Shown: positions 43,182 to 50,870 of the stretch, piece after piece
How the letters are laid out: every line of letters begins with the position of its first letter
Position numbering within the stretch: the stretch's first letter is position 1
DNA from: an uncultured Flavobacteriaceae bacterium
Lineage (GTDB): Bacteria > Bacteroidota > Bacteroidia > Flavobacteriales > Flavobacteriaceae
Assembly (NCBI GenBank): GCA_943787365.1
Contig: CALSMD010000006.1
Location: forward strand, 137,984-201,983
Direction of reading: 5' to 3'
Length of the DNA stretch: 64,000 nucleotides
Notes under the pieces: model-generated
Databases searched by the model: none
Told to the model about the DNA's origin: nothing
Seen by the model: the letters and a program-made list of their open reading frames with translations, nothing else
Made by a program: the position numbers and the translations under genes

Positions 43182-43980
43182 ATGGATTTTTTTGACAGTA
43201 TTTTATTAGGAATTATACAAGGACTTACTGAGTTTTTACCAGTCTCTTCTAGTGGGCATTTGGAAATTGGTAAAGCCCTGTTGGGGGATGAATCAATCCC
43301 TGAGAATAGTTTGATTTTCACGGTAGTTCTCCACTTCGCAACAGCTCTAAGCACCTTAATTATTTTCAGAAAAGATATCGTTACACTCTTTGCTGCTTTA
43401 TTCAAGTTTGAATGGAATGAGGATACCCAGTTTATTGTCAAAATAATGATTTCTATGCTGCCTGCTGGATTTGTAGGCATCCTATTTGAAGCAGAATTAG
43501 AGGCTCTTTTTGGAAATAATATCTTACTCGTTGGGTTCATGCTCATTGTGACCGCTTTGTTATTTATTTTTGGCAGACCGTGCAAAAGCAACAAATAAAA
43601 AAGTGGGGTTTTGGGATGCTTTTGTCATTGGAATCTCACAAGCTATTGCCATGCTCCCTGGGATTTCTCGCTCAGGAGCTACTATTTCAACCTCTGTATT
43701 ATTGGGAAATGACAAATCAAAAGCGGCACGCTTTTCTTTTTTAATGGTTATTCCTCTCATTTTAGGAAAAATTGCTAAAGATGTTATTAGTGGAGACTTG
43801 AGCTATAATGCTGATAATTTTAATAGCTTGGTTGCAGGATTTATAGCAGCCTTTGTTGCTGGACTTTTTGCTTGTACCCTTATGATTCGTTTGGTTAAAA
43901 ATAGTCGATTAAAATACTTTGCTTATTACTGTTGTGTCGTTGGAATTTTAGCAATCATCACAACTTTTTATTTCAAATGA
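43182..43980 (+). pseudogene. uppP: Undecaprenyl-diphosphatase UppP, single-base frame disruption
   Basis: The first 129 residues (43182-43571) match UppP/BacA from the start: GIIQGLTEFLPVSSSGHLE, VVLHFATALSTL, MISMLPAGFVG. The frame then runs into a premature stop (GRPCKSNK). The second half continues without loss in the +1 frame from GCA 43573: ADRAKATNKKVGFWDAF, AIAMLPGISRSGATIS, FSFLMVIPLILGKI. The junction lies in ATTTTTGG at 43566-43573, so one extra T or G explains it. UppP recycles the undecaprenyl carrier for peptidoglycan and is usually important. A homopolymer sequencing error, a real mutation with a back-up phosphatase elsewhere, or recoding are all possible. Both halves are otherwise well conserved, which favours error or recent change. 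Confidence 0.9.
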
Positions 43981-44666
43981 AAACAGCTCAAGATTATTTA
44001 GATGGTCAGCTTGTATTGATTGACAAACCTTTAGAATGGACGTCTTTTCAAGTGGTTAATAAATTGCGTTGGCACATTCGTCAAGCTTTCAATTTAAAAA
44101 AAATTAAAGTAGGTCATGCAGGTACTTTAGACCCCTTAGCAACGGGACTTTTAATAATTTGTACTGGAAAGATGACTAAGCAAATCGACACGTTTCAAGG
44201 GCAAATAAAAACCTATACGGGGACATTTGTTTTGGGCAGCACTACACCTTCCTATGATCTTGAAACAGCCATCGATCAGGAGTTTCCAACGGCCCATATT
44301 ACTCCGGCATTAATTCATAAAACTACGGCTCAATTTATTGGTGAAATTGATCAGTTTCCACCCGTATTTTCCGCCTTAAAAATAGAAGGCAAACGTTTAT
44401 ATGAGTTTGCCCGTGCTGGAGAATCTGTAAAAATCAACTCTAGAAAAGTGACCATTGAGGAATTTAAAATTACCAAAATAGAAGGACTAAAAGTTAATTT
44501 TAGTGTCACTTGTAGCAAAGGAACTTACATACGTTCGTTGGCTCATGATTTTGGAAAAGCATTAGAATCAGGCGCCCATTTATCTGCACTTCGACGTACA
44601 AAAATCGGTGACTTTTCTGTAGAGAAAGCCATTTCAATTGATACTTTTATTTCTGAGCTAAACTAA
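43977..44666 (+). CDS. truB: tRNA pseudouridine(55) synthase TruB
   Basis: 229 residues from ATG 43977, overlapping the uppP stop as ATGA (an earlier frame start at 43932 is inside uppP). The catalytic motif is VGHAGTLDPLATGLL (Asp in GTLDP), preceded by IDKPLEWTSFQVVNK, and followed by YDLETAID, FPPVFSALKIEGKRLYEFAR and CSKGTYIRSLAHDFG. It converts U55 in the T-loop of tRNAs. The ATGA coupling keeps it in one unit with uppP, so the uppP frame disruption could lower its translation unless corrected. Confidence 0.95.
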   Translation: MKTAQDYLDGQLVLIDKPLEWTSFQVVNKLRWHIRQAFNLKKIKVGHAGTLDPLATGLLIICTGKMTKQIDTFQGQIKTYTGTFVLGSTTPSYDLETAIDQEFPTAHITPALIHKTTAQFIGEIDQFPPVFSALKIEGKRLYEFARAGESVKINSRKVTIEEFKITKIEGLKVNFSVTCSKGTYIRSLAHDFGKALESGAHLSALRRTKIGDFSVEKAISIDTFISELN

Positions 44667-44739
44667 AACAACATCGTTTCGGATTTAAAGAAATTTAGTT
44701 TTAATTTTTATAAAGTTGAATTTTTTTTAAATTGAGGTC

Positions 44740-45309
44740 ATGATAACTCAAAAACAACGTTGTGGATGGTGTGTGGGCGACCCGCTCTATGAAGCTTATC
44801 ACGATGAGGAATGGGGCGTTCCTTTGTATGACGACTTAAAGTTGTTTGAGTTTTTAATTTTAGAAACTTTTCAGGCGGGTTTAAGTTGGATTACCATTTT
44901 AAGAAAACGCGAAAATTTCAGAGCTGCTTTTGACGGGTTCGACTACAATAAAGTGGCGCAATACGATGCGACTAAATTTGACTCTTTAATCCTTGATAAG
45001 GGCATTATTCGAAATAAATTAAAAATCAAAGCGGCGATATCGAATGCTAAAGCCTTTCTTGAAATTAAAAAAGAGTTTGGCAGTTTTAGTAATTATATTT
45101 GGGCATTCGTAGATGGGAAGCCTATAAAAAATAAGATTGAAAATTATAAGAAAGCACCTCCAAACACGCCCTTGAGTGATCAAATAAGCAAAGACCTAAA
45201 AAGTCGTGGGTTTAAATTTGTTGGCAGCACTGTTGTATATGCACACATGCAAGCAACAGGAATGGTTAACGATCACGAGATTGAGTGCTTTAGGTATGAT
45301 GAAGTTTAA
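44740..45309 (+). CDS. tag: DNA-3-methyladenine glycosylase I
   Basis: 189 residues, usual for Tag. N-terminal KQRCGWCVGDPLYEAYHDEEWG carries the zinc-binding Cys and His and is the family signature (shown by CGWCVGDPLYEAYHDEEWG); then FEFLILETFQAGLSWITIL and RNKLKIKAAISNAKAFL, ending VNDHEIECFRY with a late His/Cys pair. It excises 3-methyladenine from alkylated DNA. Plus strand, convergent with the PPK2 genes, and its 3' end overlaps the first of them by 4 bases. Confidence 0.94.
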   Translation: MITQKQRCGWCVGDPLYEAYHDEEWGVPLYDDLKLFEFLILETFQAGLSWITILRKRENFRAAFDGFDYNKVAQYDATKFDSLILDKGIIRNKLKIKAAISNAKAFLEIKKEFGSFSNYIWAFVDGKPIKNKIENYKKAPPNTPLSDQISKDLKSRGFKFVGSTVVYAHMQATGMVNDHEIECFRYDEV

Positions 45310-46076
45310 TTCTTATACGGAACTAATTCCAAAAGTTTTTCAATAACCTCTACTCTTGCCTTACTTTTTTTGTTGGCTTTAATAATGATCCATGGAGCAA
45401 TTTCAGTATTGGTTTTATCAAACATTTTAGTTTTATACTGAGTATAATCTTCCCATAGCTCTAAAGCTGCTTCGTCAACCTTACTGAATTTCCACTTTTT
45501 GACTGGACTCGATTTAATGTCTTCAAAACGTCGAGATTGTTCATCTTTGGAGATAGAGAAATAAAACTTCACAACCCGAATTCCCGAATCAATAATCATT
45601 TTTTCAAATTCGTTCACCTGATTCATAAACACTTCATAGTCATTTTGTGTACAAAACCCATTGACAGGCTCTACAACCGCTCGGTTATACCAACTTCTAT
45701 CAAAAAAAGTTATTTGACCGTTGCGAGGTAAGTTTTTAATATAGCGTTGAAAATACCATTGATTTTTTTCTTCGTCTGTTGGTTTTGAAAGAGCTACAAC
45801 ATTAAATTCTCTTGGATTTAAATGTTGGGTAATTCTTCGGATTGCTCCGCCCTTGCCAGCCGCATCTCTGCCTTCAAAAATAACAACTAATTTCTCACCT
45901 TCAACCTCAACCCATTGTTGGAGTTTGATCAATTCTTCTTGGAGTCGTTCCAGTTTTGATTCGTGACTCAAAATGCGTAACGCTTTAGGAATTGTCATAT
46001 CGTCATGACTCAAAAACAATTGAAGACCTCGTTTGCTGTTAAGTTTTTTTAAATTTTTTGGTGATAATTTTTCCAT
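45306..46076 (-). CDS. Polyphosphate kinase 2 family protein (second copy)
   Basis: 256 residues. Walker A-like VIFEGRDAAGKGGAIRRI (near 67-84), NPREFNVVALSKPTDEEK, and the Walker B-like motif FFDRSWYNRAVVEPV, then VKFYFSISKDEQSRRF. PPK2 enzymes use inorganic polyphosphate to phosphorylate nucleotides, mostly GDP or ADP; the subtype cannot be set with certainty. It follows the other PPK2 gene with a 2-base gap, so both are expressed together. The two proteins are clear paralogues and may have different nucleotide choices or form mixed oligomers. Confidence 0.92.
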   Translation of the reverse strand: MEKLSPKNLKKLNSKRGLQLFLSHDDMTIPKALRILSHESKLERLQEELIKLQQWVEVEGEKLVVIFEGRDAAGKGGAIRRITQHLNPREFNVVALSKPTDEEKNQWYFQRYIKNLPRNGQITFFDRSWYNRAVVEPVNGFCTQNDYEVFMNQVNEFEKMIIDSGIRVVKFYFSISKDEQSRRFEDIKSSPVKKWKFSKVDEAALELWEDYTQYKTKMFDKTNTEIAPWIIIKANKKSKARVEVIEKLLELVPYKN

Positions 46077-46078
46077 AA

Positions 46079-46933
46079 CTAATCGATTTGAGTAATCATC
46101 CTGTGATAACGCTGTACAACATTTGGGTCGGGAAGAATTGTTGTATTAGAGCTTCCTTTTCGGTCGTAATCAAATTGCGATAAAACGTGGCGGATGCTTT
46201 CTAAACGTGCTTGTTTTTTGTTGTTTGTTTTTATAATAATCCAAGGACTTATAGAGGTGTGTGTTTTACTAAACATCTGTTCTTTGTAAAATGTGTATTT
46301 GTCCCATCTATTTTGACCTTCCTTATCAACGGGGCTAAACTTCCACTGTTTTAAAGGGTTTTTCAGTCTAGAATTGAAGCGTTTTTCTTGCTCTTTTTTT
46401 GAAATTGAAAACCAAAACTTAATAATTATCACACCGTCTTCATAGAGCATATGTTCAAACTCAGGAACTTGTAACATGAATTTTTTATATTGTTCTTCAG
46501 AACAAAATTCCATTACAGGTTCTACCACAGCACGATTGTACCAGCTTCGATCAAAAAACACCAATTCACCAGGTTCTGGAAGTTCTTTAATATAACGTCT
46601 AAAATACCATTGTCCTTTTTCAATTTCTGTGGGTTTGGGAAGCGCTACAACGCGCATGGACCTTGGGTTTAAGTGCTCTGTAAAACGACGAATTGCGCCA
46701 CCTTTTCCAGCAGCATCCCGACCTTCAAATAACACACAAACACGTTTTTTATGTCTGGCAGTCCATTGTTGTAAGTCCACTAATTCAGCCTGAAGTTTTA
46801 CAAGCTCTGACTCATAGTCGATTGTATTAATTAGCGACTCATATTTTGTCTTAGGAATTTTAGACTTTAATGTATTTTTAAACGATTCGATTCCAGAATA
46901 CGATTCAAAATCTTCTTGAGTGAACATAGGCAA
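46079..46933 (-). CDS. ppk2: Polyphosphate kinase 2 family protein (first copy)
   Basis: 284 residues, with a longer N-terminus and C-terminus than its paralogue downstream. CVLFEGRDAAGKGGAIRR, NPRSMRVVALPKPTEIEKG, FFDRSWYNRAVVEPVMEFC and IKFWFSISKKEQEKRF are the PPK2 hallmarks. The enzyme moves phosphate between polyphosphate and nucleoside diphosphates. It lies 11 bases downstream of the aat stop, so aat, ppk2 and ppk2-like form a compact minus-strand unit. Confidence 0.94.
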   Translation of the reverse strand: MPMFTQEDFESYSGIESFKNTLKSKIPKTKYESLINTIDYESELVKLQAELVDLQQWTARHKKRVCVLFEGRDAAGKGGAIRRFTEHLNPRSMRVVALPKPTEIEKGQWYFRRYIKELPEPGELVFFDRSWYNRAVVEPVMEFCSEEQYKKFMLQVPEFEHMLYEDGVIIIKFWFSISKKEQEKRFNSRLKNPLKQWKFSPVDKEGQNRWDKYTFYKEQMFSKTHTSISPWIIIKTNNKKQARLESIRHVLSQFDYDRKGSSNTTILPDPNVVQRYHRMITQID

Positions 46934-46944
46934 TTAAATTAATA

Positions 46945-47595
46945 TCAATTATTTATATTTTGATTTTGAGGTTTTAAATATTCCATAAATTTTAATCTTG
47001 AAATTGGCTCCGCACCTAAACTTTCAAGGTGATTTGTGTGCAACTGACAATCTATAATTTTATAGTTTGAGTTTTGAACAAAACTTATAAAACCAATTTT
47101 ACTGGCATTACTCACATAACTAAACATACTTTCCCCACAAAAAATTGTGTCATCCAACTCAATACCATACAATCCTCCGACTAATTTCTTGTTTTTCCAT
47201 ACCTCAACAGATTTTGCAATCCCTCTTTGGTGCAATTCACAATAGGTTTCAATCATTTCATCGGTAATCCAAGTGCCTGATTGTGCTTCTCGTTTTACGT
47301 TTGCACAAGCTTTAATAACGTCTCTAAAATTACGATTTATAGTAATTTCAAAGGATTGATTTTTCAAAATCTGTTTTGTACTTTTTGAAACCTTCAACTT
47401 ATGAGGGTATAACACAAAACGAGGATCAGGGGTCCACCATAAGATGGGTTGATCGGAATCATACCAAGGAAAAATCCCATTTTGATAGGCGTACAGGACA
47501 CGTTCTGGAGACAAATCACCTCCAGCTGCCAAAAGACCTTCTGGGGTTGCTTCTGTCAATGGCGGAAATTCGATGGTTTCATTTAGCCACTTCAT
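46945..47595 (-). CDS. aat: Leucyl/phenylalanyl-tRNA-protein transferase
   Basis: 216 residues. Characteristic motifs: FPPLTEATPEGLLAAGGDLS, GIFPWYDSDQPILWWTPDPR, AQSGTWITDEMIETYCELH, GGLYGIELDDTIFCGESMF and QLHTNHLESLGAEPISR. Aat adds Leu or Phe to proteins with N-terminal Lys or Arg, marking them for ClpAP/ClpS degradation. Full length. It precedes the PPK2 genes on the same strand and follows the DUF3127 gene with a gap of 38 bases. Confidence 0.96.
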   Translation of the reverse strand: MKWLNETIEFPPLTEATPEGLLAAGGDLSPERVLYAYQNGIFPWYDSDQPILWWTPDPRFVLYPHKLKVSKSTKQILKNQSFEITINRNFRDVIKACANVKREAQSGTWITDEMIETYCELHQRGIAKSVEVWKNKKLVGGLYGIELDDTIFCGESMFSYVSNASKIGFISFVQNSNYKIIDCQLHTNHLESLGAEPISRLKFMEYLKPQNQNINN

Positions 47596-47633
47596 CTATT
47601 TTTATATTGAAGTGTTGCTTGTTTTAACGCTGG

Positions 47634-48008
47634 TTAAAATGGCAAGTCATTTGGCTCGTCTTCGGACAAGTCTGTTGCAGGCTCAAAAGCTTGTGCAGGG
47701 GCTACTGGTGCAGCACTGGCAGGTGCAGCTTGCTGTAAATTCTCGATACGCCATCCTTGTATTGCATTAAAATACTTTGCCTCTCCTTGTGGGTTGATCC
47801 ACTCTCTCCCTCGTAAATTAATACCAACCTTGATTTGTTGTCCAACCTGGTAGTTATTTAAAAGATCTGTTTTGTCCTGAATAAACTCCACCATAATATG
47901 TTGTGGATATTGCTCTTCTGTAGTCAAAACTAATTCACGTTTTCTAAATCCATTAGAACCAATAGATTGTGTTTCGCCGATAAGTTTGATTTTTCCTTGT
48001 ATTTCCAT
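47634..48008 (-). CDS. DUF3127 OB-fold protein with SSB-like acidic tail
   Basis: 124 residues. The N-terminal 95 residues form the DUF3127 domain, with the length and beta-rich pattern of an OB fold (GKIKLIGETQSIGSNGFRKR, ELVLTTEEQYPQHIMVEF, GREWINPQGEAKYFNAIQG). A low-complexity Ala/Pro linker (about 97-112) leads to an acidic end, ATDLSEDEPNDLPF. The last residues DLPF closely resemble the DDDIPF tip of single-stranded DNA-binding proteins, which recruits repair and replication proteins. A role in binding nucleic acid and recruiting partners is therefore a reasonable inference; function is not known. Confidence 0.85.
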   Translation of the reverse strand: MEIQGKIKLIGETQSIGSNGFRKRELVLTTEEQYPQHIMVEFIQDKTDLLNNYQVGQQIKVGINLRGREWINPQGEAKYFNAIQGWRIENLQQAAPASAAPVAPAQAFEPATDLSEDEPNDLPF

Positions 48009-48160
48009 TTTTATTTTTAAAATTGACTATTAAACTAAAGAATTTTCTAAATATATACAAACTTAACAAATTATGAGTCCAACTAAAAGAAGAAAGCGAT
48101 AATATAAAACAATATATTCACCATAAATACATTATATTTAGAATTGAAAAAAATATACCA

Positions 48161-49312
48161 ATGAAAATTTTATCAAAACAACATGTTTTACGCTGGGTGA
48201 TGATTGCCGTTTCATTCCTTATTATTTCATTGATTTTATGGAATACCTATCGTTTTTTTCAGAAGTTTAAAGAAGAAGAACGTATCAAAATGGAAAATTT
48301 TTCTCAGGCTCAAATTGAGCTTGGAAAAATTATTGACCTCAACGGGAATATTAGTGATTTTCCATTAAAAATAATTCAAAGCAATACCACTACCCCAATG
48401 ATTATTGAAAATTCTGAAGGGAGTTTTCAATCTAAAAATATTGAGCAACACTCAGAAAATAATCAAGAGTATCTCCGAAAATTAAGTTTAAAATTTAGTG
48501 ATGAAAACACCCCAATTGAAATAATTTATGAAGGTAAAACACTTTCAACAATCTATTATGGAAATTCCGATTTACTGAATAAGCTAAAATATTACCCCTT
48601 TACACTTGTCTTGATTTTTTTGTTGTTTAGTGGAATTGTCTATTTTTATTACAAGAGTTCCAAAACTGCTTCCCAAAATAAGCTTTGGACTGGAATGGCT
48701 AAAGAAACCGCTCATCAAATTGGAACTCCGCTTTCATCGCTTATAGGTTGGACTGAACTTTTAAAAAAAGAGGCTGTAAATCCTTCCTTTATAACTGAGA
48801 TCGAAAAAGACATTCACCGTTTAGAAACCATTACAGAACGCTTTAGTAAAATTGGAGCTGTTCCTTTGCTAAAGAGTACAAATATTGTAACAGCGACTCA
48901 AGAATCTTTCGACTATTTAAAATCTAGAAGTAGTAATTTAATTAGCTTTAAAATGAATGCTCCAGAAGGAGAAGTCCTGGTCGACTTGAACCCTGAACTT
49001 TATAGTTGGACTATTGAAAATTTGGTTAAAAATGGAATTGATGCCATGAAAGGGGAAGGTCATATTGAGTTGTTTATTCAAACTACAGATGCAATGGTTT
49101 TAATTGATATTAGTGACACCGGCAAAGGACTTTCAAAAAAATTATTCAATAGAGTTTTTGAAACAGGATATACGTCTAAAAAACGTGGTTGGGGATTAGG
49201 GCTGACTCTTTCCAAACGAATTATTGAGGAATATCACAAAGGAAAAATTAAAGTATTACACTCTGAAGTTGGAGAAGGAACGACGCTGCGAATTAGTTTA
49301 AAACGCTTATAA
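48161..49312 (+). CDS. Membrane sensor histidine kinase, no adjacent regulator
   Basis: 383 residues. Two membrane helices (about 10-30 and 146-164) flank a periplasmic sensor region. The H-box is KETAHQIGTPLSSLIGW (His185), the N-box ENLVKNGIDAMKGEGHIEL, the G1 box DISDTGKGLSKKLF, and the G2 box RGWGLGLTLSKRII. There is no HAMP linker, and the periplasmic part belongs to no domain that I recognise. No response regulator gene lies next to it. The 3' end overlaps the convergent HIT gene by 6 bases. Confidence 0.92.
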   Translation: MKILSKQHVLRWVMIAVSFLIISLILWNTYRFFQKFKEEERIKMENFSQAQIELGKIIDLNGNISDFPLKIIQSNTTTPMIIENSEGSFQSKNIEQHSENNQEYLRKLSLKFSDENTPIEIIYEGKTLSTIYYGNSDLLNKLKYYPFTLVLIFLLFSGIVYFYYKSSKTASQNKLWTGMAKETAHQIGTPLSSLIGWTELLKKEAVNPSFITEIEKDIHRLETITERFSKIGAVPLLKSTNIVTATQESFDYLKSRSSNLISFKMNAPEGEVLVDLNPELYSWTIENLVKNGIDAMKGEGHIELFIQTTDAMVLIDISDTGKGLSKKLFNRVFETGYTSKKRGWGLGLTLSKRIIEEYHKGKIKVLHSEVGEGTTLRISLKRL

Positions 49313-49696
49313 GAAAGAAGTGATTTTTTTAGCGAGTGCTTCAAATTCTTCTGGAAGCAGTGCTTCTTTTTTAATAAATTGAGCGTCTTCCATAGAATTT
49401 AATGGGATCAAATGCACATGTACATGTGGCACTTCGAGTCCAATCACTGTCATCCCTATACGCTTGCAGTCAACTGCTTTTTCTAAACCGAGGGCAACTG
49501 TTCTTGAGAACTCCATTAATTCTAAATAGGCTGCTGAATCTAAATCAAAAATTTTGTTGACTTCTTTTTTTGGAATACAAAGGGTATGACCTTTAGCATT
49601 CGGATTGATATCCAAAAATGCTAAGAATTTTTCGGTTTCGGCGACTTTATAACAGGGAATTTCTTTATTAACTATTTTAGTGAAAATCGAACTCAT
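49307..49696 (-). CDS. HIT family protein
   Basis: 129 residues. The histidine triad is VPHVHVHLIPL (HxHxH) near 92-102, and the N-terminal SSIFTKIVNKEIPCYKVAE and FLDINPNAKGHTLCIPKKE are typical of Hint-like enzymes. They hydrolyse nucleotide phosphoramidates or dinucleotides in the cytoplasm. It sits 21 bases downstream of greA, a common pairing in Flavobacteriia, and probably shares its transcript. Confidence 0.94.
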   Translation of the reverse strand: MSSIFTKIVNKEIPCYKVAETEKFLAFLDINPNAKGHTLCIPKKEVNKIFDLDSAAYLELMEFSRTVALGLEKAVDCKRIGMTVIGLEVPHVHVHLIPLNSMEDAQFIKKEALLPEEFEALAKKITSFL

Positions 49697-49717
49697 GATT
49701 TGGATGTAAGAATTAAT

Positions 49718-50191
49718 TTATCTAGAGATGTTCATGATTTCAAATTTCAAAATACCATTAGGGACTTGTATCTCCGCTACATCTCCAACACTTTTTCCCA
49801 ACAATCCTTTTCCGATAGGTGAATTTACAGAGATTTTTCCTGCGGCTAAATCCGCTTCTCCGTCGGCCACAAGAAGGTAGTCTAATTCCATTCCATTGGA
49901 CTGATTTTTTATTTTTACTTTAGACAGCACTAATACCTTAGAAGTATCGAGTTGAGATTCGTCGATCAAACGAGCACCAGCCATGGTGTCTTCTAGCTTT
50001 GCAATACGCATTTCCAACATTCCTTGTGCCTCTTTGGCAGCATCGTATTCGGCATTTTCACTTAAATCACCTTTATCTCTTGCTTCGGCAATTGCTCTTG
50101 AAGCCTTGATGCGTTCCACGTCTTTGAGTTGCTTTAACTCGTCTCTCAATTTTTTTAAGCCTTCGGCTGTGTAATAAGATACATTACTCAT
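49718..50191 (-). CDS. greA: Transcription elongation factor GreA
   Basis: 157 residues. The N-terminal coiled-coil with the acidic tip (ARDKGDLSENAEYDAAKEAQ, DxxE pair) and the C-terminal FKBP-like domain (ISVNSPIGKGLLGKSVGDVAEIQVPNG) are complete. GreA binds the secondary channel of RNA polymerase and triggers cleavage of backtracked RNA. The leader has a TATATTTG promoter at 50292-50299 and a 7-bp hairpin at the expected transcript start (50266-50285). Confidence 0.97.
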   Translation of the reverse strand: MSNVSYYTAEGLKKLRDELKQLKDVERIKASRAIAEARDKGDLSENAEYDAAKEAQGMLEMRIAKLEDTMAGARLIDESQLDTSKVLVLSKVKIKNQSNGMELDYLLVADGEADLAAGKISVNSPIGKGLLGKSVGDVAEIQVPNGILKFEIMNISR

Positions 50192-50262
50192 AACTTATAG
50201 TTTTTAAAGTAGTCGTTTATTTGGTGACTGTGTCGTCTAATTCTCTATTTAGAACTAAACGC

Positions 50263-50285
50263 AAAAATCTCGTTTTCACGAGATT
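50263..50285 (-). promoter_or_regulatory. Hairpin at the 5' end of the greA leader
   Basis: Perfect 7-bp stem AATCTCG / CGAGATT, 6-nt loop, followed on the minus strand by five T in all. It lies within a few bases of the predicted transcription start and about 75 bases before the ATG. It could stabilise the mRNA 5' end or act as a weak attenuator. Confidence 0.5.
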
Positions 50286-50291
50286 GCACCA

Positions 50292-50299
50292 CAAATATA
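50292..50299 (-). promoter_or_regulatory. Promoter -7 element for greA
   Basis: TATATTTG on the minus strand fits TAnnTTTG; transcription would start a few bases downstream at the leader hairpin. Confidence 0.6.
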
Positions 50300-50393
50300 C
50301 AAAATATTTATCTTAGTGTAGTTTTTATCGTAAATTGAGCACTTAAATTATATGAATTTTAGACCTATTTAAATGCACTATACATCTGCAAAA

Positions 50394-50825
50394 ATGAAAA
50401 CATTGAAATTCTACGCTTTAGTATTTTTTGTTTGTGTGGGCTGCACAAAAGATAATAATTCCGATCCCAATTGTAATTTTTTAGCCAATCTTAATGTAGC
50501 TGCTTCCTTAAACCTCAATCTTTCGCAGTACAATCAACTGACATTCCCTAACAATCCTGTGTATGTTCCTAATGAAGGAAATGGCGGTATTATTGTCAAT
50601 AATACGGGTACTGGCTTTGTAGCCTTTGACGCTGCAGATCCCAATCATGTTTTTAGCAATTGCTCGGTGCTTTCTATCAGTGGACTTGAGGGCGTTTGTG
50701 GATGTAACGAGGCTAATAAATACAGCCTTTTTACGGGTCAGCCTTTGGAGAATTCTGAATTACGGTGTGGACTTAAAGCCTATTTTGTAGAAATAAATGG
50801 CAATACACTTTTTGTGTCTAATTAA
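50394..50825 (+). CDS. Lipoprotein, Rieske-like fold suspected but ligands lost
   Basis: 143 residues from ATG 50394 (an ATG at 50373 gives seven more residues and is less likely before a signal peptide). The lipobox is FVCVGC, so Cys18 is probably lipidated. The middle and end (VYVPNEGNGGIIVNNTGTGF, AFDAADPNHVF, NCSVLSISGLEGVCGC, NKYSLFTGQPLENSEL) follow the spacing of flavobacterial Rieske-like lipoproteins, but the Cys-His pairs for an iron-sulfur cluster are not complete. I infer a Rieske-derived protein without cluster. Single gene with its own terminator. Confidence 0.7.
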   Translation: MKTLKFYALVFFVCVGCTKDNNSDPNCNFLANLNVAASLNLNLSQYNQLTFPNNPVYVPNEGNGGIIVNNTGTGFVAFDAADPNHVFSNCSVLSISGLEGVCGCNEANKYSLFTGQPLENSELRCGLKAYFVEINGNTLFVSN

Positions 50826-50851
50826 AAAAAGCGTACCGAAGCACGCTTTTT
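50826..50851. terminator. Bidirectional terminator between convergent genes
   Basis: Stem AAAAAGCGT / ACGCTTTTT with an 8-nt loop, A-run on one side and T-run on the other. It can serve the plus-strand lipoprotein gene and the minus-strand TonB receptor gene. Confidence 0.88.
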
Positions 50852-50870
50852 ATAATCAATAAAATTCTTC

